Notes: generated by a model not told the origin, from the sequence alone. Counted from the stretch's first letter, positions 12,872 to 24,225 are shown. The stretch: DNA of 64,000 nucleotides from Strongylocentrotus droebachiensis (GCA_035222895.1 JAVYIG010000041.1:930001-994000), one strand, 5' to 3'. Numbers and translations: made by a program.

Positions 12872-13206
12872 TAATGACCCTCATTCGTATTATGAATAGC
12901 GACCCTCTTCTCGCCTTATGAAAAGCAACCCTCTTCTCCTATTATGAATAGTGACCCTCATTTCTTAATATGAATAGCGACCCTCTTTTCCTATTATGAA
13001 TAGCGACCCTCTTCTTGTGTTATGAATAGCGACCCTCTTCTTCGATTATAAATAATGACCCTTATGAATATAGCGATCGACCCTCATTCCGCATTATGAA
13101 TAGCGACCCTCATTCCGCATTATGAATAGCGACCCTCATTTTGTATTATGAATAGGGACCCTTTCTTCAAATTATGAAGAGCGGTCCTTATGAATAGCGA
13201 CATTAA
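12872..13206 (+). repeat. 26-bp minisatellite
   Basis: About twelve copies of a 26-bp unit of type CCCTCTTCTCCTATTATGAA+TAGCGA lie head to tail. The 3' half (ATTATGAATAGCGACCCTC) is conserved and the middle varies. Two units are shortened (near 13055 and 13188). There is no spacer/repeat alternation, so it is not a CRISPR-like array. Confidence 0.93.
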
Positions 13207-14480
13207 CCCAATTTTTTGGTCTAGGTTGGTGATTATTAAGTCTACTTTAGTTTAAGTCAAGATTTGGTTGGCATGGTTAGGGTTAGACAGAAATAACCAT
13301 CTGGTATGAGTCATTCTTTAATATAAAACAGAAATTCCCCATGTAGACAGTACTTCTTACGGCTCACACAACAGGGGGAGATTGATCAATTGCTACCGAT
13401 TTTTAGATTTTTTAGATTTAGATCTAATTGATTTAAAAATCAGACAGAAGAAAAAATACATATTTCTTTCCCATGTAAAATTAGTAAAATTTTAATTACT
13501 GGTACGTGTTTCAAAAATTAAGGTAAAATTTACGAAATTACTTGATACAAGTTATCCAATTTTTATCTTAGATTTTAGAACCAGTGAAACTGTACGTTCA
13601 TGCATTCAAACTGTAATCTATGACTTGACCCGGCAAATAATTTTGTTTATGTTGAAAATTCTCATTTGTTTTCCAGCAATAGATAGTTGGAAGTTTCTCG
13701 CAGAAATCCTGGCATGACCTTTGGCTGCATTCTGCATGGTGGAGAGTGCTGTGTGATCTGGTAAGTAAATTCAGTTTGCCCTTTTTTTCTTCTTTCTGTC
13801 TTGTTTGTTCAACAAAAGAATAATGTCTCATACCGCCATACAATTTGGAAATAGACTACCGGTAGATAGGTTCTGGCACATGTGCTATTTTTAACATTCA
13901 AATAAGTATAGGAAAGCTCCCCCCCCCCCCCCCCCCCTCCGAACCGCGTCAATATCTTAAAAATTACTGTGTGGTACAATGTATTGTGGAGTGAGAATAT
14001 GTTATCGACATGACATGACGACATGATAACAGAGTGATTATTTTCTTTTTTTAAGTGACAAATGCCAGTATAAGGTTAATTTGTACACCTTATTTGTCTT
14101 GAATATTATCTGATTTGATAATGAATCTCAATTGAGTTGATGCCATCTGTTGAACGATTATTCATCACATAAATTGATTTGCTGCAGTAGTCAATTGTAT
14201 AAATTCATATATTTTATGTTTTCTAAATTCATCCCAGAATACATGGTTGCACTAATGCAGTAAAAGGCATTCTGCAGTTGGAATTACCATTGACTGCGAA
14301 ATGTGGAGGCAATCTGGTGAATATTGAAAACCCAAAGTAACTACTACTTCTCCAGCAGCAAGGGCTATATGATTTCACAGTTGGTGAGTGACTTAAAAAT
14401 AACTTCATTTTTTGGCCTGGATGTGATATTAAAGATTATTCTATGCATCTTTTTCACAAAATTGAATACTCCCTATCTGG

Positions 14481-14646
14481 TACAGCCCACAAGCTAGACA
14501 CCTGGTAGACTATACAGGTAAAAAAAAAAAGGCCGACAAGCTAGACACCAAGTTTTAAAAAAAGACCATGAGCTAGACTCAATACCTGTATTATGCAGTT
14601 TTTTTTAGCTTGGGGGCCTTTTTCACCTAGTATCTAGTGGGCTGTA
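14481..14646. mobile_element. Small TA-type MITE candidate
   Basis: The segment starts TACAGCCCAC and ends GTGGGCTGTA, giving short terminal inverted repeats flanked by TA. Inside, the phrase AAGCTAGAC occurs in three variants. About 166 bp, no coding capacity. Confidence 0.5.
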
Positions 14647-14869
14647 TGTGTCATGTGACATTTTTATACAAATACATCATGATGGAAATTTTTCTAGAAA
14701 GAGGGTTGCCATTCATGATTTTATTTTCCTTTTTACCATTGTGATCAATGCCTTCTTTCTTTTTATAAGAAGGTACATGTACATGTACATGTAAAGTGGG
14801 GTTTAAAAAAACGTACTTAGCAGAGTGATTTAAAGAGTCATTGTTTAATTGTCATGATTGTCTGAAGAT

Positions 14870-15330
14870 TTTTTGTCTCGTCTGCATAGCTAGAGCGAGA
14901 CATAGGTACTGCTTTTTTCCTACGGCGGCATCAACAATTTAAAATCACTCTCGTTTTTAATTGTTATGTCCAAATTTGATGGAAATTGCACATAACAAAT
15001 ATCAAGCATCACTTTATTATGTGGAAGAAATTTCATGACCAAAGTCAAGGTCAAAAGTCATTATTGTTTAATATTACTTCAGAAACTTTAAAATATGTAG
15101 GCCTATTAATTAGATAAAACTTGCACCCAATTGTTATTAAGGATCATACATGTAGATTATGTGGAAAATTTTTCATATCCAAGGTCATGGCCAAAGGTTA
15201 ATTATGGTCACTTGTGTTTTATTTTGCTTTAAAAATTCAACCTTATGTTAAATTCTCATTTCAAAAGTATATGTCCAAATTTCATTAAACCTGCAACCAA
15301 CAATTATGAGGAAGAATTTTCATCACCAAG
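14870..15330 (+). repeat. Degenerate dispersed repeat with GTCTCGTCTGCATAGC head
   Basis: The block opens with GTCTCGTCTGCATAGCTAGA and GCGAGAC, then has loosely repeated phrases (ATGTCCAAATTT, CATGACCAAAGTCAAGGTCAAA, TCATATCCAAGGTCATGGCCAAAGG) about 160 bp apart. It resembles the AGTTTCATGGA/TGACCTTTGACC repeat at 32580-33010 and may be a related, older copy. Confidence 0.55.
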
Positions 15331-15664
15331 ATTAAAAATAAATTATGTTTTATTGAATGAATAGTGTTTATGTCCAGTGGTTGGTCATTTCACCTGTTTT
15401 TAGTTAATTTGGCCGAATGTTATGTAATTTCTCATTACCGCCGGTAGATATCAATCAGTAGTGCTCATACTTAATAGGCAAATTGCGAGGTGCAGGCAAG
15501 ACAACGCATGCAGTTTGACTTGTTTTACTATTTTATTTATGCCTATATCTTTATCTTTTTATTGATTTTCAGGTGGAGAAGTCCTAAATTTGACATGCTT
15601 TGTGCTGCAATCTATTGTACCACCAGTTCCAGGAATGTGATCACTCAAATTTACTTTTATCATA

Positions 15665-16024
15665 GAGGTGTTGTGGTCTAGTGGATAAGTCATCCAACTG
15701 CAGATCACAAGGTACGGGTTCGAGTCCCGCCGCAGCACTAATGTCATTTGGCAAGAAGTTAATCTACATTTGCCACTCTCCACCCAGGTGTTAAATGAGT
15801 ATGTGGTAGGATGCAAAAGTTAATGTGGTTGGATGAGCAAGTGTGCGTTTGTAAAATGGGGACTGGCCAGAATGCTCCCCAGGGAGTGGAGAACGTGCAT
15901 ACATTGTGTGCGGGCAAGCCTGAATCCGATGACCGGGGTGATAATATATATCTGTAAAGGGCTTAGACACATCGTTGTATTGATGTATCGGGTGCTATAT
16001 AAAAGCGGAATATTATTATTATTA
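15665..16024 (+). mobile_element. tRNA-derived SINE, about 360 bp
   Basis: A tRNA-like head has an A box (TGGTCTAGTGGA) and a B box (GGTTCGAGTCC) in the first 70 bp. It is followed by a unique body with CCACTCTCCACCCAGGTGTT and a 3' end GCTATATAAAAGCGGAATATT with ATT repeats. RNA polymerase III internal promoter boxes are visible, but the element has no coding capacity. A second, reverse-oriented copy lies at 17972-18339. Confidence 0.85.
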
Positions 16025-16603
16025 CACCTGTATTATCATATGTGCGATAGCCCAATAACACTATTTTTATGTCTTAGCCTACCTAAGGTGGTTGTCTGCC
16101 GTCTGTCTGTTTCATTTTCGTTCTAGCGATAACATTTGTTTTAAATGTGTTGAATTAACATCAAACTTGGCTCATTTATGTATATTGGACTGATCTGACC
16201 ATGATCTGAGTAGATTTTGGTGTCATGTGATCAGAGGTCACGTACTTGTAGGTTGTTGTTTACCGGTACATGAAAATTGTTTGTTCTTGTGATAACTTAA
16301 GAACCCTTTTACGAATCAACTGCAACCTGGTACATGTACATGCTTCAGATAGTTATCTCATTAACTATAGATTTTTTTTAGCTCATATCCTGAGGAAAAA
16401 ATAGTCAACATGGATGTGCAATATATTTCAGATCTGGTGAGAATCCATCTAGTTAAGTTTTGTTGTTTATATCTTTAGTTTTCATTATCACTTTCATATA
16501 GCAAAATTATATATCTTTTCTAATAATACATGACTTGTACATATAAGTCTAAATAAAGGAAAAAGTTTATGCCGAAATTCAGGATTTCACCGTTGCGAGC
16601 AGA

Positions 16604-16902
16604 TCGACCATCCCACCCCACATTTTGGTAACTTCTCAATGCCCAGATCTCGTCATTATTTGGGAATCAATGAAACAAATGCTATTGATTGAATTAACAG
16701 TGCCCTTTGAGATACCAATGATGGTCACAATAGAAAGCTTGACCGGTACAAAGAACTTGTGGCCGAAGTAATTAACAATGGTTACAGTGTGACATACCAT
16801 GCTATCGAGATAGGAGCAAGGGGAAAAATAGATAGGGACAACACAAATAGGCTAAAGTGGGTACTCAGGAAATGTTCAGTCCCTCTTCGCTTCAGAATAT
16901 AA
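16604..16902 (+). pseudogene. Broken retroelement-associated nuclease-like fragment
   Basis: The translated pieces carry TSQCPDLVIIW, then LIELTVPFE, then RKLDRYKELVAEV, NGYSVTYHAIEIGARG and a C-terminal stop. I recognise this pattern as the terminal domain found with many invertebrate reverse-transcriptase genes. The PD...E-x-T spacing looks like a restriction-like PD-(D/E)xK nuclease core, which is inference. Only the last ~95 residues are present, with no reverse transcriptase next to it. It is a fossil with about one break in frame. The parent element class is unresolved. Confidence 0.6.
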
Positions 16903-17204
16903 GTAGGTACCGGTACGCAGTTTTTGTCATCCCTTTGTCATATTATATGCAAGAAAAGAATCATGGTGGGGGGATGTGAAATACCTTGACCTTTAATCAG
17001 CACTTCTTTCTCCTCAATATTTATTCTCTTTCTTCTTTTTCTTATTTCGTCTTCTTCCGTGTCTTTTCTTCTTCTCCCCCTCTCTCTCATTCTTCCTCAA
17101 CAACCTCTCCACCTTCCTCCTTTAATTCATCTGCTTGTTCTTTCTCCCCTCTCCTTTTTTTCTTTCTTTCTCCTACTTTCTCCCCTTCTCCTATTTATCT
17201 ATAC

Positions 17205-17271
17205 TAATAATAATAATATTTAATTTTTATATAGCGCTTAATACAAATGTCTCTAAGCGCTTTACAAATAG
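17205..17271 (-). repeat. Truncated 3' end of the SINE family
   Basis: AATAATAATAATATTTAATTTTTATATAGCGCTTAATAC...AAGCGCTTTACAAA matches the 3' terminus of the SINE at 15665-16024 / 17972-18339 in reverse orientation. The tRNA head is missing. A closely similar fragment occurs at 56325-56452. Confidence 0.7.
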
Positions 17272-17600
17272 AATAACTTTTTTACACTTTATCTCGAAAC
17301 TGTAATGTACCTTTTACTTTATCATCTCTTTAACATTTTTTTACATTGTTTTCTACTCCCAGCCTTTATCCACATGCTCAATGTATGCATGATTAATATA
17401 TAATTGTTAATATACATGATTGATATATAATTGTAACAATAATTGATCAATGATTAATATATGATTGTAACAATGCATGATTAATATATAAATGTAATTA
17501 TGCATGATTAATATATATTTGTAATTGTAATGCATCACTGCTTGTATTTGTATTATATGTCGTGTGACCGGCCATGCTTTTGGCAAGGGAATGTAGACCT

Positions 17601-17896
17601 GGAGGATGTTTCACAAAGATCCTAAGTCAAAAGTTAAAAATTATGGAGAGCCATTTGTAGTCTTAAAATAAAATATATTCAAAAGCGAAAATTCAAGTTT
17701 TTTAGACTCTTTATAAATTCCACATCAAGAACATGAAATTTCCTTGATAATAGAAAATATGAATGATATGAATCAACATTTAATGCCTTTAAAATTAACT
17801 TTTACAAAATATTTTCATAGATGTTAACAGCTTTCCATAATTGTTAAGTCCAACTTAGAGATAAGTTCAACTTAGAATCTTTGTGAAACACCCCCC
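17601..17896. mobile_element. MITE with GGGTGTTTCACAAAG-type ends
   Basis: The left end reads GGATGTTTCACAAAGATCCTAAGT. The right end, reverse-complemented, reads GGGTGTTTCACAAAGATTCTAAGT, giving inverted repeats of about 24 bp around an AT-rich core of about 250 bp. The ends resemble those of the element at 59803-60104, suggesting one superfamily. No transposase frame. Confidence 0.8.
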
Positions 17897-17971
17897 TGGT
17901 ATTGAATGTACACATGTTGTCATGTATTCCTTTTGTTAGAAAATAAAGGCAAGATTTAACAACATACTCTT

Positions 17972-18339
17972 TAATAATAATAATAATAATAGCTATAGTT
18001 CTTATAAAGCGCTTTTCAGGACCGAAGGCCCTCTCAAAGCGCTTTACAGATATATATATTATTACCTCGGTCATCGGATTCAGGCTTACCCGCACACAAT
18101 GTATGCACATTTTCCACACCCTGGGGAGCATTCTAGCCAGGCGTCATTTTTACAAGCGCACACTTGCTAATCTAAGCACATTAGCTTTCGCATCCTACCG
18201 GGTACCCATTTAACACCTGGGTGGAGAGTGGCAAAATGTAGATCTATGTCTTGGCAAAGGACATGAGTGCCGCGGTGGGACTTGAACCGCGGACCTTGTG
18301 ATCCACAGTCCGGACATATCCACTCTTCCACGACACCTC
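17972..18339 (-). mobile_element. tRNA-derived SINE, reverse orientation
   Basis: On the minus strand it begins GAGGTGTCGTGGAAGAGTGG, carries a B box (GGTTCAAGTCC), then the same body (CCACTCTCCACCCAGGTGTT) and the same 3' AAGCGCT...TTATTATT end as the SINE at 15665-16024. It faces that copy across about 2 kb, so transcripts spanning both could form a long hairpin. Confidence 0.85.
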
Positions 18340-18791
18340 TACAATAATCATTTATCTAAGTTATTATTAACCTCTATTAAAGTTACTATGTCCCATTTGC
18401 AGGCCAAAAACATGAAAAGGTTAAATTCCAACGGCATTTGAAAGTTAATATTAATTTAGAACTTCCCTAAAAAAAAAGGGGGCCGGGGCTTGAAAATGTC
18501 TTTAGGTGGGAAAAAAACGAATATTAGTTGTCGAATCGACTTAAGAGCTATAGAGCCAGTAAGTATTGGTAATAGTCTGATTTTCAGACCATTGTACCGA
18601 ATGGTCATACGTTTTATGCTGCGCAAAGATTCAATCAGTTTAATTTTGGCCATTACAAGAAGTGGGTTATTGATGTAGCAAATGCTCATGTACCCTTTAC
18701 AGCTCAATTTATGTATGTTTTTACCAAAGAAGAAAAAAAGCCAGTCAGTCACTCAATCGTGTCCGACAGTCTAGTCTAGCAAGTAAACAGA

Positions 18792-18920
18792 TTTCCTTGC
18801 ATAATTTGAATATTAGGACACTGCTATTACGTTAAAATTTCACAGATAGGACATACATGACATGTATTCATAATTCCTGTAAAACGGACACAGTATCTTT
18901 AAAATATGTACAAACCTTAC
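18792..18920 (+). repeat. Dispersed repeat, copy 1
   Basis: TTTCCTTGCATAATTTGAAT, AGGACACTGCTA, TTTCACAGATAGGACAT and ATTCATAATTCCTG recur in the same order at 34561-34697. The 3' end (TTTAAAATATGTACAAACCTTAC) resembles one monomer of the 37-bp array that follows the second copy. Confidence 0.75.
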
Positions 18921-20996
18921 TTTTCATTCAACTGAATGAAATATTGAATTTGTAAAAATATGCAAAGATTTTTCATTCTGTCAATATTATTGCAAATGAA
19001 TAGGTGAATGAAATTGTGTTATCACCACATACATCTTGGTATTAACAACTTTGCATAGTATGCCCATGGAGATATCTCCATGGTATGCCATTGTTTGAAG
19101 AAAATAAAAAAATTACCAAGTTTTGCTGAGGATTGTACTCTATCGTACAGTCAACCTTGCACAAGTGGAACTCGATTAGATCAAAACGTTGTATTAGTCG
19201 AAGGTAATCTCAATACTCACTACTTATTGTCTATTGTATTTTGCCCATGTAAGTCAAAATTTGTCTAAGTTGAAACTATTTCATAAATCTCATTAGATTT
19301 AACTTATGCAATGTTGACTCTACATGTAATTGCTTTAAATCTCAAGACCGCATTTTTCTCTCTTACAAAGTGTCACTCTTCTGTCAGACATTCCCTCCCT
19401 CCCTTTCTGCTGTCACATGCATCATTTTCATTCACATCACCCTTGATATTCTCTTTCTTTTTCATGTTTCCATGATATCTTTGGTAATGCACCCCACTTC
19501 CAGATCTCATGCTCTTTTAAGAGACTCATCTTTCTCAACACATGATCATTCCATCTCAATCAACTTCTCTTTACCACTTCCACCAGAGTTTCTTCTATAC
19601 CCAACTTTCACTCGAGCTGACTTGAAATGATAAACATGTTTAAAAAATACAATTTGGCTTATATAGCAACTTGCCATTTAATTTCTATTTTTATTTCAAT
19701 TCAATACATTTCAGTTCAAATTATTGATTTATTTTAGGTTTTTTATGATCGCAAGAGTGTCGCCGAAGATTTCAGTGAAATATCCTCTTCATATTAAAGT
19801 TATACTTTGAATGTTTGGAGCATTATTTTTATTAGTTTGAAATATTATTCAACAAAAGGACCATTTGGAGTATTGTATCATAATCATTATATTTCCTTTT
19901 GATATGTTTATACATACATGAATACAAATTGAATGACTAATGTGTACATAAACTTGCATAAACACTATTACGTGATTTGTTATTGTCTTTAATTGTAAAG
20001 ATAGTAGAATTAATATATACAACATTATATGAAGAGAATACCCGACAATGCAAGAATCATTGATTCAATTATTATGATCAATTGGACTTGGTTTTATTGA
20101 GAAGATCAACTTTTGTGATATTGATTCTCATTTTAAATTTTTCTAAAGACCTTCTCAACTCTAACAGTGATTAGCATATATCTATGGTTCTAAATAACTC
20201 AGATTTCATTTCAGCATTAATACAATGTTTAGAAATATGAAATGTTATTGATATAAATTCCTTCAAATAATACTCACATACCATGGGATTGAATTTTTGT
20301 TTGTAATTGACATAATTTCTTCTTCCAGTCCATATCATCATACATCGAGTTCACAATATAGTACCTGTATCATTGTTGATCTCAAAATATTCACAACATA
20401 TCACAACAGACATGTATTTACATTTTCAAGACAAATTATTACATTGTATGGCTAAATTGATTGAATTGTATGACCAAATTCCTAAATTGTATTGTTATAT
20501 CGCTATCCTCAGTTCATATGATTTATCAAGTCACTTGATCATCAATTCCATTTGAATTCTTACAACATGTCTCACTGCAAATCTTACTACGGTATGTGTT
20601 ATGATGGGAATTATATTTCAGATTCAGACTCCATAATAATGGAATATACATGTAATGCCCATAAAATAATAATGCATTTCCGCTTTATGAATAATTACCT
20701 TTTTACATGACATTCATGATGTAAAGTGCCCCTTCTTCTCTCTATAATTCCCTCTTACTTTTAACACCCCCTCTCTTTTACTCTTTTCCCATCCACCTGC
20801 CTACGTTTCATCCCATTTTATATCCTTGTTTTACATAATAAGTTTCCATCATGATGTATTTGTATTTGATCAATTGAACATCATTGACTTATCCATCAAT
20901 AATTACAATAATAGTAACATATGCTTTAAAAAAAAAAAAAAAAATCATAGGTAAATTTAGAAGCAAAATCACAGCATTAAATACTGTTCCAATCAG

Positions 20997-21290
20997 ATGT
21001 CGGGTCATTTATACACAAGTAATGTAAGAAAGTCCTTGAGAGGGAAAAATCAAATATTTATTTTTAAGATGAGATCTTTTGTTAAAAAGCCATGGTTTAA
21101 CGCATCACTTAATTTTGCAATGTCGTCCAAGCGGCATTATATAAATGAATTATTCCAAACTGTTCATCTTTACAAAGTTATCATTAAGATGCTTAAGATT
21201 ATCCAAAAAAGGTTCTCTTCTATATCTGAACTTTTAACATTGCATTACTTTTCAATTAAATCTGGTATCGCCGAAACCACTGGCCCGTAT
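20997..21290 (+). other. Possible LINE linker fragment
   Basis: A short open stretch contains KKPWFNASLNFAMSSKRHYINEL, here noted only by its WF core. It resembles the region between endonuclease and reverse transcriptase in LINEs (KPWFN plus a basic tail). The match is weak and no neighbouring domain supports it. Confidence 0.25.
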
Positions 21291-21360
21291 CTGTGGTCTA
21301 GTGGTTAAGGCATTGTCGTTCTCTGCCAGTGACACAGTTCGATTCTTAGTGGAGACATTT
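21290..21360 (+). mobile_element. tRNA-like SINE head (second family)
   Basis: TGTGGTCTAGTGGTTAAGGC gives an A box, and CAGTTCGATTC a degraded B box. The same head, in fuller form, occurs at 21710-21775. The remaining body is not clearly delimited. Confidence 0.6.
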
Positions 21361-21704
21361 TTTTCAACCTTTGCAAAGAAACTAAAAAAGAGGACAATAA
21401 TGGGAAACTTTGCTTTAAGCTACACAACCATCATTGTATAATTTCCTGTCGCATTATATATATATACATATTATGTCATGACTAATAATGACTTAAATGG
21501 AAAGACCTCTTCTCTGAGTACAGTAATACACCACAAAATATCATATTAAAAAAAAATCTTCTGATTATGAACACTTTGATAAGGTACATATGAATTGAAA
21601 TATAATACAGATGATGACAAATGACAATCACCTGGTTGCCCGAATATGTGGTGACGGACTTTTGATAATTGCAAAAGCCTTGGGGAAGAGGGATGGGAGG
21701 GCTC

Positions 21705-21905
21705 TGTGTGGTGTAGTGGTTAAGGCATTGGCGTTCTCGGCCAGTGAACCGGTCCGATTCCAGGTAGAGACCTTGTAAATACCAAATGCTTGGGGAAAAG
21801 GAATGGGGGTTCAGCCGACACCAGCCCACCCCTCCCCTGCCTAGTATGCCAATGTAACATTATGATTTCTTAATAAGGCCTTCTTCTTGCTTCAAAATAA
21901 ATGAA
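21705..21905 (+). mobile_element. tRNA-like SINE (second family), about 200 bp
   Basis: The head reads TGTGGTGTAGTGGTTAAGGC with a B-box-like CCGGTCCGATTCC, followed by a GGGGTTCAGCC/CCAGCCCACCCC body and an AT-rich tail ending AAATAAATGAATAAA. Related to the head at 21290-21360, 400 bp away in the same orientation. Confidence 0.65.
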
Positions 21906-22322
21906 TAAAAAGCTGTTTACATTTGTATAACTTAAAAAGGGCTTTCCTTCCTTTATCAGCTAAATGTTTTGTAGCATTCTTAAACAAATGATTTCTACAT
22001 ACTACATGTACAATCCCAATATATTTGAATTCTTTTATGTTTTCAAGGATATGTCATTCATCAAAAAATCTTCTAGTTTGTTCCTTGAAATATTACATAC
22101 CATAATTTTGGTTTTAGAATGATTAATTTCCATTTTCGAAGTTGAAAAAAAGACAATATCGTCTCAGTGCATACACGATATACAATTAAGTATTCTATCA
22201 TTTAACTCGACAGGAACACTTTTCTCTCGATCAAAAGTATCTGCAATATCATTCAGAAAATATATTAAAGAGAGTAGGAATGATAACACAACCTTATTTA
22301 ACTCCAATATTTGTATTGAAGG
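21890..22322 (-). mobile_element. LINE reverse-transcriptase remnant
   Basis: Minus-strand translation gives, across broken frames, GVK-GCVI-PTLFNIF, then a DDIVLF catalytic-loop remnant (motif C), SKMEINHSKTKIMVCN, and later LADKGRKALFKL. These are the palm and thumb of a non-LTR reverse transcriptase. It stops abruptly at 22322, where the tail of another LINE begins, so the later element appears to have inserted into this one. The copy is heavily degraded, with several frame breaks and stops. Confidence 0.75.
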
Positions 22323-24225
22323 TTGAATCGATAGATAGATAGATAGATAAATGGTATTTTATTGCATCTTTCATGAATGGCAGTTTCACAACTGAATTGC
22401 ACATGAGTTACACGAATATATACATTGTAAATAATTACATAACATTTAGTTAAAAATTATTATTAAAACGTGTCACGTTACTACTGCCTAAATACCATAA
22501 ACAATTAAAAAACACTTAATGAACATAATTTCTACCAAAGAAAAAAGAAAAAAGGTATAAACATAATAACATGCCAACATAATATGGACTAAGACAAATT
22601 ATACAACAGTTCCTCATGTTACAATATTGCAGTTGTGGGTATGGTGGTAAAATAATCAATGGTAGCGGCAAAATCAGGTGTATGAACATTTAGTAATATT
22701 TGAAATAGTTATTCAAATTTAAAAGTAAAAAGCAATTCAATATCATTAAAACATACCGGTACGATATACAAAATTATTACAAGATTATTACAAAAATGTA
22801 CAGGAATCGAGTCTTTTCAATGATAAATCATTACAATAGATATAAACATGAGCAAATTAACTGTTATTATACAGGCGAATCAAATTTGGAATAGGACTAT
22901 TTTGCATGTGACTGGTTTTACATTTAAAATCCGGAATTTTCTTTGAATTTCTAAGTGTTCTAGTACAATGTTTTTGTGGGAGAAATTGTTTAAATTGATC
23001 AGTGAGTGATAATGTTTTTTGAAAGAAAGTAGTACATAAATATTGGCGTCTTTTATCTAATCTTTGTAATTGAGATTGTGCGAGTGAGATTGTATAGTTA
23101 TCATAATCCCTCCGAAAAATTATCCGCAACGCTCTCTTTTGAACTCTCTCCAATCTCTCGTTTTGGTATTGCGTGAGTCCTCCACTCCACACAGGACTGG
23201 CATATTCAAGTAAGGGGCGAATATAACCCACAAAAACAGTAATAAGGTCTTCCTTTGGAAGACCATATTTCACCAGAGAACGTAGCATGTATAGTTGGGC
23301 ACCTGCCCTTTTTTCTATATCTTTTATGTGAGCATCCCACTTTAAATTATTCTGTATAGTAATTCCTAGCAATTTAACTTCACTCACTGTTTCCAATAAA
23401 CAATTCTCTAAAATTATACTAGTTTGATTAACGGGTGCCCTAGAGAAACAGATATCCATTTTCAAACATTTTATAGGATTTAATTTCATGTTATTAACAT
23501 TAGCCCAGACAGATAGATTGTCAGCAGCTTCCTGCATTTGAGAATATTGGGCTAGTTTACGGCACTCAATCATTGTAAGGTCATCAACATATTTAAAAAT
23601 GTGAATGTTATTATTTAATTGAAAGTCATTAATCATAACTAAGAAAATTAAAGGACCCAGTTTCGTCCCTTGAGGGACACCAGCATTAATAGTACATGAA
23701 TCAGATAAAACACCATGGTAACGAACACATTGAGTACGACAAGAAAGGAAGTCACATATCCAAGTGATTGCTGAGGATCGGACCCCTATTAGATGTAACT
23801 TGCTTATAGCGACCGTGTGGTCAATTCGATCAAAGGCTTTCTTAAAGTCAGTTAAAAGAATTGTTGACGACGTTTTAGAGTTTTCGGCATTTAAGTACAA
23901 ATGATGAAGAATATTAATTAAACAATGAGATGTTGATAAACATTTTCTATTACCAAATTGAAACGGGTCAATTTGTTGTCCAATGTCCTGAGATATCCAT
24001 TTTGCCATAAAACCTTCAATAACTTTGGCAAAATGATCGGTCAAAGATATCGGCCTTAATTTATCAATACTCGGTGGACTTGTTTTGGGGATTGGAACAA
24101 CAATTGCATGTTTCCAAACATCAGGAACCTTCCCGCAATTAAAGGAGGTGTTGATTATACGAGCAGACACTCTTTTAACTTTAATACATACATTAATTGT
24201 TAGGATTACAGACATGTGAAGATTT
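22323..24225 (-). mobile_element. 5'-truncated CR1/L2/jockey-like LINE
   Basis: The copy runs on the minus strand from about 24225 to its 3' end at 22323. It contains a long intact reverse-transcriptase frame, an untranslated region of about 500 bp, AATAAAATACC and a (TATC)n tail at about 22325-22350. No endonuclease domain remains, which is the usual 5' truncation of LINE copies. The unbroken frame suggests a relatively young insertion. Confidence 0.85.
22857..24215 (-). CDS. LINE reverse transcriptase (ORF2 C-terminal part)
   Basis: This 452-residue open frame is a non-LTR reverse transcriptase acting in target-primed reverse transcription. Visible in order: the fingers motif VVPIPKTSPPSIDKLRPISL (about residues 40-60), motif A FKKAFDRIDH (about 123), motif B AGVPQGTKLGPLIF (about 178), motif C YVDDLT (about 208), LNPIKCLKM, then the thumb LLGITIQNNLKWDAHI and a C-terminal part with YIRPLLEYASPVWSGG. 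Motif C has Tyr-Val-Asp-Asp where Tyr-Ala-Asp-Asp is commoner. The ATG at 24215 is only the first in the surviving frame, not a true start: the apurinic endonuclease domain expected upstream is absent. The clade (CR1, L2 or jockey group) is not resolved by eye. Confidence 0.88.
   Translation of the reverse strand: MSVILTINVCIKVKRVSARIINTSFNCGKVPDVWKHAIVVPIPKTSPPSIDKLRPISLTDHFAKVIEGFMAKWISQDIGQQIDPFQFGNRKCLSTSHCLINILHHLYLNAENSKTSSTILLTDFKKAFDRIDHTVAISKLHLIGVRSSAITWICDFLSCRTQCVRYHGVLSDSCTINAGVPQGTKLGPLIFLVMINDFQLNNNIHIFKYVDDLTMIECRKLAQYSQMQEAADNLSVWANVNNMKLNPIKCLKMDICFSRAPVNQTSIILENCLLETVSEVKLLGITIQNNLKWDAHIKDIEKRAGAQLYMLRSLVKYGLPKEDLITVFVGYIRPLLEYASPVWSGGLTQYQNERLERVQKRALRIIFRRDYDNYTISLAQSQLQRLDKRRQYLCTTFFQKTLSLTDQFKQFLPQKHCTRTLRNSKKIPDFKCKTSHMQNSPIPNLIRLYNNS

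Noticed and set aside
19064-19083. Perfect 20-bp palindrome CCATGGAGATATCTCCATGG
   Set aside because: Short palindromes of this size occur by chance and nothing around it suggests a site or element.
19370-19630. Possible LINE fragment on the minus strand (LRWNDHVLRK-like phrase)
   Set aside because: Only a dozen residues resemble the common RLRWFGHV phrase and the rest is unrecognisable.
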